A stretch of DNA of 44,415 nucleotides, taken from NCBI GenBank assembly GCA_012729115.1, contig JAAYDR010000019.1:1-44415 (forward strand), given 5' to 3'. This DNA comes from Clostridiales bacterium (GTDB lineage Bacteria; Bacillota; Clostridia; Christensenellales; Aristaeellaceae). The notes under the pieces were generated by a model that was given only the letters and a program-made list of their open reading frames with translations, did no database searches and was not told the origin of the DNA. Both the position numbers and the translations under genes were made by a program. How positions within the stretch are numbered: the first letter of the stretch is position 1; the number at the start of each line of letters is the position of its first letter. This document shows positions 38,648 through 44,415 of this stretch, one piece after another.

Positions 38648-39477
38648 TGAAGAAACTGAAAGCATTTTCCTCTGCGGTGGCCTATATCATCATCGGGCTT
38701 TTTATCTTGTCGGCATTGTTTCCCTATTTCTGGATGATCACCTGCGCCATTCGGGATCAGTCGGATCTGTTTACAATCCCCCCAAAACTTTTTTCCGCGT
38801 CGGCTTCGCTGGAAAATTTTACCTACGTTCTCACAAGAACACGCATTCCGCAATATATGCTCAATTCCGTGGTTATTGCCATCAGTGCAACGCTCATGTG
38901 CCTGGTGGCGGCGATTCCGGCAGGATATGCACTGGCGCGGTTTCCCTTTAAAGGGCGAAAAATCGTTTCCTCCGGCGTGATTTTGTTTAAGCTTTTACCT
39001 CAATCCGCTGCGCTGATTCCACTTTACATCATTATGGGCAAACTGAAGATGATGGATACACATTTTGGGTTGGCCTATGTACACTTGTTTACCATGGTAC
39101 CGTTTGCAATTTGGATGTCCCGAGGTTTTTTTAAGACTGTCCCGGTAGCCGTGGAGGAAGCGGCATTGATTGACGGGTGTAACAAACCCCAAGCATTGGT
39201 ACGGGTGATGCTTCCCATTACGGGACCCGGCCTGTTTTCCGTGGGGGTATATGCCTTCATGCTCTCCTGGGAAGAGTTCATATTTTCTTATACATTCACT
39301 TCCTCACGCGCGAAGCCGGTTTCGGTAGGCATTGCTTTGTTCTTGGGCGAGGACGCGAATCTGTGGGGTGCCGTGATGGCGTCTGCAATTTTGATGGGAA
39401 TCCCTGTGCTCATTGTGTTCTTTCTCTTACAGGACCATTTCATTAAGGGAATTATTGGGGGAGCGGTGAAGGGATAA
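38647..39477 (+). CDS. ABC sugar permease, MalG-like (CUT1)
   Basis: This 276-residue permease has six membrane helices, the EAA loop VEEAALIDGCNKPQALVRVMLP, and the C-terminus LLQDHFIKGIIGGAVKG typical of MalG-type partners. Translation is coupled to the preceding gene by a one-base overlap. It is followed 32 bases later by the first catabolic enzyme, so transport and breakdown are co-expressed. Confidence 0.93.
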   Translation: MKKLKAFSSAVAYIIIGLFILSALFPYFWMITCAIRDQSDLFTIPPKLFSASASLENFTYVLTRTRIPQYMLNSVVIAISATLMCLVAAIPAGYALARFPFKGRKIVSSGVILFKLLPQSAALIPLYIIMGKLKMMDTHFGLAYVHLFTMVPFAIWMSRGFFKTVPVAVEEAALIDGCNKPQALVRVMLPITGPGLFSVGVYAFMLSWEEFIFSYTFTSSRAKPVSVGIALFLGEDANLWGAVMASAILMGIPVLIVFFLLQDHFIKGIIGGAVKG

Positions 39478-39509
39478 AATATGCCCGGGGTCCCACCAAG
39501 GGGCGGGCA

Positions 39510-40268
39510 ATGAAAAAGGATGGGAGAATCATGGAGAATAACACTGTTCGAAAAAGCAAAATGAATTTGGATGATTTAATTCGTCTGCGCGAGCCCAAGG
39601 AAATAGTTCCTTTCCCAATTTCAACGGAGGAATTGTGCGAAAGGTATGAAAAGCTATATACTTCCGCTGTCAATGATGTTTTGCGGGAATTCTGCCTGGT
39701 CGACCAGGCGTTGCCTCCGGAGATTCATCCTTTGCGAGATGAAATGAAAGTATGCGGTATTGCCTACACCATCCGCAGCAGCAAGGACCCATTGATCACG
39801 GGTGAGATGGATACACGCGCAAAAATGCTTGACAACATGCCCCGCAATTGCATTTGCGTTTGGGATACCGGCGGAGAGACTGAGGCAGCGCACTGGGGAG
39901 AGATTATGACAGCGGCCTCAATCGCACGCGGAGCGCGGGGGGCAGTGGTGGACGGCGGCCTGCGTGACACCATGCAGGTGCTCGCACAGAAGTTTTCCGT
40001 GTTTCATAAATACCGTACCTCAAATGGTACGCTGTCCCGCTGTCGAATCACCGCATACAATGTGCCTGTGAAAATTGGTAAAGTATTGGTCTACCCGGGC
40101 GATATTGTGTTCGGTGACATTGATGGTGTGGTAATCATTCCAAGAAACATAGCCTACGACGTATTGATTCGTGCGGAGGAGATCAAGCAAGGCGAGGTCA
40201 GTATCCGTGGTTGGGTGGAGAGTGGTATGTCCGCAAAAGAAGTGGTGGACAAGGGCGGCTATTTCTAA
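39510..40268 (+). CDS. RraA/HMG aldolase-like protein
   Basis: This protein of about 252 residues belongs to the RraA/DlpA-like family, which includes 4-hydroxy-4-methyl-2-oxoglutarate/4-carboxy-4-hydroxy-2-oxoadipate aldolases. The diagnostic block GARGAVVDGGLRDT (about residues 145-158) holds the Arg and Asp that bind substrate and metal; YPGDIVFGDIDGVVIIPR follows. Its 40-residue N-terminal extension is longer than RraA. In this operon a retro-aldol or dehydratase step on an acid-sugar product is plausible; some sugar-acid clusters carry such homologues. ATG 39510 follows AAGGGG by six bases; ATG 39531 is an alternative. Confidence 0.85.
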   Translation: MKKDGRIMENNTVRKSKMNLDDLIRLREPKEIVPFPISTEELCERYEKLYTSAVNDVLREFCLVDQALPPEIHPLRDEMKVCGIAYTIRSSKDPLITGEMDTRAKMLDNMPRNCICVWDTGGETEAAHWGEIMTAASIARGARGAVVDGGLRDTMQVLAQKFSVFHKYRTSNGTLSRCRITAYNVPVKIGKVLVYPGDIVFGDIDGVVIIPRNIAYDVLIRAEEIKQGEVSIRGWVESGMSAKEVVDKGGYF

Positions 40269-40395
40269 ACGGAGTATGCCCGTGTTTGGAGCATACCAAT
40301 ATGCAATGGCTGTTTTGTAACCGAGGTTTTCAATAATGGCTGGAGAATGTGATTCTGATCACCCTCAATAGGGCAAACAGTGCGGGAGGTTCACA

Positions 40396-41730
40396 ATGAA
40401 TACGAATTCCAATCCCTCTCAATTAAAAATTACAGACATCCGTTTTGCTGATTTGGACGGTACACCCAAGCATTGCCCTCTCATCAAGATTTATACCAAT
40501 CAAGGTATTGTCGGGTATGGCGAGGTGCGGGACGCGTCCAGCAAAACCTATGCCGCGATGCTGAAAAGTCGCTTGGTGGGTGAAAATCCCTGCAATGTGG
40601 AGAAGCTGATTCGGCGCATCCGGCAGTTTGGCCATCATTCCCGTCAAGGTGGCGGCGTTTCAGGTGTGGAGGTAGCGCTGTGGGATTTGGCAGGCAAGGC
40701 ATATGGCGTACCTGTATACCAACTGATTGGTGGAAAGTACAGGGATCAGGTGCGCATTTATTGCGATACGGACGTGGAAGGGCGGCACAGTGGTGCAGAC
40801 ATGGGCCGGGCACTGAAAGCGCGCATGGATATGGGTTTCACATTTCTTAAAATGGATTTGGGCATTGGGCTTTTAATGGACGAACCTGGTACACTTACCG
40901 CGCCCCTTGGGTTTCTTGACGATATGAAAAAACATGCGTCCTCTGCCATTAACGAGGCGCGTGGCTCGATGGAGCGCAAACAGGCCGCGGGAAAAGCCTA
41001 TGAGATCAATACTGTCGCTCATCCCTTCACCGGCATCCACATCACTGAAAAAGGGCTGGATATGCTGGAGGAATACGTGCGACAGGTGCGCGATATCATC
41101 GGCTATGATGTGCCGTTGGCGATTGATCATTTTGGACATGTTTGCGTCGAGGATTGCATCCGCTTTGCTCGTCGAGTGGAAAAGTACAGTATTGCGTGGA
41201 TGGAGGATATGGTTCCATGGCAGTATACACAGCAGTATGTACGGCTTGCAAACAGTACATGTATCCCGGTCGCAACTGGAGAAGACATTTTCTTGCTGGA
41301 TAACTTCAAACCTTTGATTGACAGCGGTGGGGTATCGTTGGTGCATCCCGATGTGCTGACCGCGGGCGGTATTCTGGAAACCAAGAAAATCGCGGAATAT
41401 GCCTACGATCATGGCGTTGCCACAGCCCTCCATATGGCTGAAAGCCCCATAGGCTGTATGGCTGCGGTGCACGCAGCGGCAGCCATGCCGCAGGTACTGG
41501 CGGTAGAATTCCATAGTGCGGACGTTCCCTGGTGGAACCATCTTGTAAACGGCTTGCCAAATCCCATTGTCCAGAATGGTTTTATCACCGTACCGGACAC
41601 GCCTGGTTTGGGAATAGAGTCATTGAACGAAGAACTCATCGCCAAGCACATCCACAAGGATATTCCAGGTGTATGGGAACCCACCGACCGGTGGGATAAC
41701 GAGTGGTCCAATGACAGGCTGTGGAGCTAA
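40396..41730 (+). CDS. Enolase-superfamily acid-sugar dehydratase (mandelate racemase/muconate lactonising type)
   Basis: This 444-residue enzyme has the capping domain (residues 1-130) and a barrel with KMDLG (Lys), metal ligands in AIDHFGH, WMEDMVPW and ATGEDI, and the later HPDV and HMAESP segments carrying Asp and His. This matches sugar-acid dehydratases such as gluconate, galactonate or mannonate types; which acid it uses cannot be told. Between KMDLG and AIDHFGH there is a stretch of about 90 residues, longer than in typical family members, which may lie over the active site. It starts at 40396 behind GGGAGG. The preceding 127-base gap holds only a weak hairpin. Confidence 0.9.
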   Translation: MNTNSNPSQLKITDIRFADLDGTPKHCPLIKIYTNQGIVGYGEVRDASSKTYAAMLKSRLVGENPCNVEKLIRRIRQFGHHSRQGGGVSGVEVALWDLAGKAYGVPVYQLIGGKYRDQVRIYCDTDVEGRHSGADMGRALKARMDMGFTFLKMDLGIGLLMDEPGTLTAPLGFLDDMKKHASSAINEARGSMERKQAAGKAYEINTVAHPFTGIHITEKGLDMLEEYVRQVRDIIGYDVPLAIDHFGHVCVEDCIRFARRVEKYSIAWMEDMVPWQYTQQYVRLANSTCIPVATGEDIFLLDNFKPLIDSGGVSLVHPDVLTAGGILETKKIAEYAYDHGVATALHMAESPIGCMAAVHAAAAMPQVLAVEFHSADVPWWNHLVNGLPNPIVQNGFITVPDTPGLGIESLNEELIAKHIHKDIPGVWEPTDRWDNEWSNDRLWS

Positions 41731-41734
41731 TACA

Positions 41735-42817
41735 ATGAAGCGGCTGTTGGCAGGATGCGGGGTCTATCTGCAAGGACCTGATGCATTGCAAAAGGTAGGC
41801 GTGTTGCTTGGCAAGCGAGGATATCGCAAAATATTCCTGATTGCGGGAAGAAAAGCCTTTGGGGCGGCCGAGTCAAGGCTGATGCCGGAACTGATAAAGC
41901 TGGATGGGTTTTGTACGCCGACGTTCTTTGGCGGGCATTGTACTGCAGAAGAAATCACGCGGTATGCAAACCAGGCCCAAAAACAACAAGCGGATTGCAT
42001 TGTGGGCTTGGGCGGTGGAAAGGTTATGGATCTTGCTAAAGCCGCAGCGGACGAAGCGGGGCTTCCTGTGTTTGAAGTCCCCGCCAGTGCTGCTACTTGT
42101 GCTGCTTACGCACCGCTGAGTGTAGTTTATAATTCGGACGGAACCCAGCATGAGATACGCTTTTTTGACAGGGAAGTGGACGGCGTATTTGTGGATACGC
42201 AGGTGATAGCGCAAGCGCCGCCACGGTTGTTAGCCGCAGGGTTGGCGGATGCCATGGCAAAGGCATGTGAATATGCCACTATGATGCCCCATGTGGCCTA
42301 TGGTACGCTTCCCATGGGAAAGTACCTTGGATTTCGGTTGGCCGAAGCGGCTGATGAAGCGATTGCCGTATGTGCTCTGCCTGCGATGGAAAGTGTACAC
42401 AGGCGTGAGGTTTCTCCGTTCTTGGAGGATGCGGTTTGTTGTGCCATCGCCTGTACCGGTATCGTGAGTGGCTTGGGCGGCTTTGACGGCAGGGGTGGAG
42501 CACGGTTTGCGATTGCCCATGCTTTTAATGAGGTATTGCGCGGCAAATGGTTTTCTCCGCACCAGTGGTTACATGGAGAAGTGGTAGCAGTGGGTATTTT
42601 GGCGCAAATGCATGCCAATGGCACTCACCTGGACCAAATCGCAGCAAGACGGGAACTGTTTTCGCGCATGGGGGTTCCCGTGACGCTGAAAGCTCTATCG
42701 CCGACGCTTTCAGGTGAAGGAATCCATCTGTTTGAACAGGAAATCTTACGGCGGATACAGGTGTCTGGCCTACAAGAAAAAGCAGTGCTGGAAGCAATCG
42801 ACTCCGTCACCGATTGA
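41735..42817 (+). CDS. GldA-like iron/zinc alcohol dehydrogenase
   Basis: This 360-residue protein belongs to the glycerol dehydrogenase-like branch of metal-dependent alcohol dehydrogenases. It has the nucleotide motif GLGGGKVMDLAKAAAD. The metal ligands are Asp in GLADAMAKACEY, His in IAHAFNEV and His in WLHGEVVAVG. Glycerol itself is not implied; an oxidation or reduction of a sugar acid or its cleavage product is likely. ATG 41735, with GGAG nine bases upstream, begins four bases after the preceding stop; a longer frame overlaps the dehydratase. Confidence 0.88.
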   Translation: MKRLLAGCGVYLQGPDALQKVGVLLGKRGYRKIFLIAGRKAFGAAESRLMPELIKLDGFCTPTFFGGHCTAEEITRYANQAQKQQADCIVGLGGGKVMDLAKAAADEAGLPVFEVPASAATCAAYAPLSVVYNSDGTQHEIRFFDREVDGVFVDTQVIAQAPPRLLAAGLADAMAKACEYATMMPHVAYGTLPMGKYLGFRLAEAADEAIAVCALPAMESVHRREVSPFLEDAVCCAIACTGIVSGLGGFDGRGGARFAIAHAFNEVLRGKWFSPHQWLHGEVVAVGILAQMHANGTHLDQIAARRELFSRMGVPVTLKALSPTLSGEGIHLFEQEILRRIQVSGLQEKAVLEAIDSVTD

Positions 42818-42845
42818 TGCATAGTTTTTGCATAAGGAGAAAAAC

Positions 42846-43808
42846 ATGATTTTAGCGGATTACTTGCTGCCAACGCCTTCTTTGCAGTGGGATTATGCGC
42901 GTCAGGTTGGGGTAGAACATGCGGTGATTCGCCTGCCGGAGGACGGCAGCTTTGATGAGGGAGATCCGACGCATTGGAAGAGTCTTATCAGCCGCTACAC
43001 ACAAAAAGGCCTCATACCCCTGGTGGTGGAACCGATGCCCAATCACTTGCACGACCACATCAAGTTGGGCGATGAAAAGCGCGACGAAAGCATTGAAAAA
43101 GTGATTAATATGATGCGCGCTATGCAAGGCAGCGGGGTCCATACGATCTGTACGAACTTCATGGCTTGTATAGGTTGGTTTCGCACTGATAATGCGATTG
43201 AGGAGCGAGGCGGCGCGTTGGTAACGGGCTTTGACGCGGAAAAGGTGAAACGTGAGATTCGGGGTAGCATGACGGTCCAGGCGTTGTGGGAGAACCTCAC
43301 GGTGTTTTTGCAAGGGGTCACGCCCTATGCCCAGCGATATGGGATCCGTATAGCGCTGCATCCCGACGACCCGCCTGTTCCGGCATTGATGGGGGTCTCC
43401 CGTATTCTAACAAGTCCGGAAAATATCCAAAGAGCGGTCGACATCACAAACAGCCCGGCGGTAGGCATTACATTATGCCAGGGTACCTATAGTGCAATGG
43501 GCGCATCGGTGTGCAGTGTGATTAAACAGTTCGCGAGGCAGGACAAGTTGTTTTTTGTACACTTCAGAGACGTCAGGGGGAACCGGGAGCATTTCCACGA
43601 AACCTTTCATGACAACGGACAGACAGACATGAGGGAAACATTGCGTTGCTATCAAGAGATGGGATACCATGGCCCTGTGCGTGTTGATCATGTGCCAACA
43701 ATGGCGGGCGAGGAAAATGCCTTGCCCGGATATGCCAGTGTAGGCCGGTTATTCGCAATCGGTTATTTGAAGGGTTTGCTGGAAGGGATCCGATACTCCT
43801 ACAGATAA
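42846..43808 (+). CDS. Mannonate dehydratase family (UxuA-like) TIM-barrel enzyme
   Basis: This 320-residue protein follows the UxuA plan. Blocks include CTNFMACIGWFRTD, IALHPDDPPVPALMG, GITLCQGTYS, and a C-terminal FHETFHDNGQTDM and VRVDHVP run with the metal-binding His, Asp and Cys residues. UxuA turns D-mannonate into 2-keto-3-deoxygluconate; this protein is shorter than the usual 350-390 residues and divergent, so a related acid sugar is possible. ATG 42846 follows AAGGAG by six bases. It is the last gene of the importer operon. UxaC, UxuB, KdgK and KdgA, the usual partners, are not in the window. Confidence 0.82.
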   Translation: MILADYLLPTPSLQWDYARQVGVEHAVIRLPEDGSFDEGDPTHWKSLISRYTQKGLIPLVVEPMPNHLHDHIKLGDEKRDESIEKVINMMRAMQGSGVHTICTNFMACIGWFRTDNAIEERGGALVTGFDAEKVKREIRGSMTVQALWENLTVFLQGVTPYAQRYGIRIALHPDDPPVPALMGVSRILTSPENIQRAVDITNSPAVGITLCQGTYSAMGASVCSVIKQFARQDKLFFVHFRDVRGNREHFHETFHDNGQTDMRETLRCYQEMGYHGPVRVDHVPTMAGEENALPGYASVGRLFAIGYLKGLLEGIRYSYR

Positions 43809-44074
43809 TGGATAACCTGCAATAAGGGGCTTGTTGAAAACCGTGTTTAATCAATGATTTTCAAGCGAGACACATTCTTTGGGTCTATCCCAAACCAAAG
43901 TTGTATCTCAAAACACATACACACTAAATGCACCTATCCGTGTTTTAGTGTAAGAGTGTCCTTCCAGTGGTAATATCAATATTCTCCTAAGACTTAAAGA
44001 CCGGCACTAAAGCCATATCACCAACCCATCAAATCGTACAAACCTTTACAAACCAACACTCTCCACCTATACAG
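43809..44074. other. Intergenic DNA after the acid-sugar operon
   Basis: About 265 bases without an ORF of note. A weak inverted repeat (ACACTAAA at 43921-43928 with TTTAGTGT at 43944-43951) could be a terminator but has a long loop and no U-tract. The stretch GGGGCTTGTTGAAAA near 43826 resembles the IS-like end at 44297 and may be a relic. Confidence 0.35.
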
Positions 44075-44111
44075 AAAGGCCGTCAACCTCATATAGAGAT
44101 TGACGGCCTTT
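44075..44111 (-). terminator. Terminator of tRNA-Ser
   Basis: AAAGGCCGTCAA (44075-44086) pairs with TTGACGGCCTTT (44100-44111), a 12-bp stem directly after the tRNA 3' end on the minus strand. The T-run is better on the plus strand (six T), so it may work in both directions. Confidence 0.75.
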
Positions 44112-44113
44112 TT

Positions 44114-44204
44114 TGGCGGAGAGTTAGGGATTTGAACCCTAGGTGGGGTATAAGCCCACACACGATTTCCAGTCGTGCGCCTTAGACCACTCAGCCAACT
44201 CTCC
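44114..44204 (-). tRNA. tRNA-Ser(GGA)
   Basis: Read on the minus strand: acceptor stem GGAGAGT/ACTCTCC with discriminator G and encoded CCA (44114-44116), a D arm, anticodon stem CACGA/TCGTG with loop CTGGAAA (anticodon GGA, Ser codons TCC/TCT), and a long variable arm GTGGG/CCCAC, and T arm TAGGG-TTCAAAT-CCCTA. The long variable arm and G discriminator fit serine. Length is 91 bases with CCA. Confidence 0.96.
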
Positions 44205-44294
44205 ATAGGCTGTGTGCTGCATAACGGCAGTGACAACAAAGTGCATTATACAAGCTAAATGGCCTTGTGTCAAGGGTTGGAATGTAATTTATAT

Positions 44295-44415
44295 AGGGCC
44301 TGCTGAAAAACCTGAAATCCATTGAAAACACTGGAGAAACCGCGTGATTCATGGTATACTGAACACATAAGAAGCCAGTCAAAATCATGTGTTTGGGGTA
44401 TCTGATGTACAGAAA
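44295..44415 (+). mobile_element. Possible left end of an insertion sequence with the start of its transposase
   Basis: TAGGGCCTGCTGAAAAA resembles the terminal repeats of IS1182/IS5-type elements. A promoter-like TGGAGA-17-TATACT (44355-44360) and GGGG site follow, then ATG TAC AGA AA at 44405, matching the MYRK start common in such transposases. The window ends four codons in, so this is provisional. Confidence 0.4.

Noticed and set aside
40269-40395. Terminator between the RraA-like and dehydratase genes
   Set aside because: GTATGC/GCATAC gives only a 6-bp stem with an 11-base loop and no U-tract.

Overview
The window looks like the chromosome of a member of the Bacillota, probably an uncultivated or gut-type Clostridia with moderate GC. 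The signs are a clostridial agrBD-type peptide signal locus, strong AGGAGG ribosome binding sites with occasional TTG/GTG starts, YtcQ/LplB/YtcP-type sugar importers without their own ATPase, and AraC regulators beside glycan-use genes. No phage or plasmid genes were seen. The only mobile DNA is what appears to be the first bases of an IS at the right edge.

Layout. (1) 155-3800, plus strand: a quorum-sensing-like locus. It holds a DUF5317-like membrane protein, an AgrC-sensor-like membrane protein without a kinase domain, AgrB, a 40-residue AgrD pro-peptide, and then a membrane GGDEF/HD-GYP protein. No AgrC kinase or AgrA regulator is present. (2) 3850-6484, minus: a three-gene sugar amidotransferase cassette (WbpG/PseA-type enzyme with HisF-like and HisH-like subunits). 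It has a near-consensus promoter followed at once by an 11-bp-arm inverted repeat. (3) 6574-6877: a small tautomerase. (4) 6917-17991, minus: a full branched-chain amino acid operon, ilvB-ilvN-ilvC-ilvD-leuA-cimA-leuC-leuD-leuB. It is preceded by a 40-codon leader peptide crowded with Leu, Val and Ile codons and by a terminator/antiterminator pair, which is ribosome-mediated attenuation. (5) 18065-24543, minus: an aldouronate (glucuronoxylan fragment) operon of two permeases, a binding protein, a GH67 alpha-glucuronidase and an AraC regulator, with a divergent carbohydrate esterase at 24858-26393. (6) 26428-32433, minus: a second sugar ABC importer with an AraC regulator and an 8-oxoguanine-deaminase-like amidohydrolase, divergent from a GH65 glycoside phosphorylase/hydrolase (32887-35157). 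(7) 35368-43808, plus: an AraC regulator and a third importer followed by RraA-like, enolase-superfamily, GldA-like and UxuA-like enzymes, which looks like an acid-sugar catabolic pathway. (8) 44114-44204: tRNA-Ser(GGA), then an IS-like end.

How it fits together. Regions 5 to 7 form a plant-glycan and uronate island. Xylan fragments are imported, de-esterified and stripped of glucuronic acid, other oligosaccharides are phosphorolysed, and acid sugars are dehydrated and cleaved. All three importers lack an ATPase, so a shared MsmX-like ATPase elsewhere is likely. The BCAA operon carries both isopropylmalate and citramalate synthases, so isoleucine can be made from pyruvate and acetyl-CoA without threonine deaminase. 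The best candidates for something undescribed are the agr locus joined to a c-di-GMP enzyme, the leader-peptide attenuator in a group where T-boxes are the rule, the stand-alone amidotransferase cassette with its operator-like palindrome, and the four-enzyme acid-sugar module.
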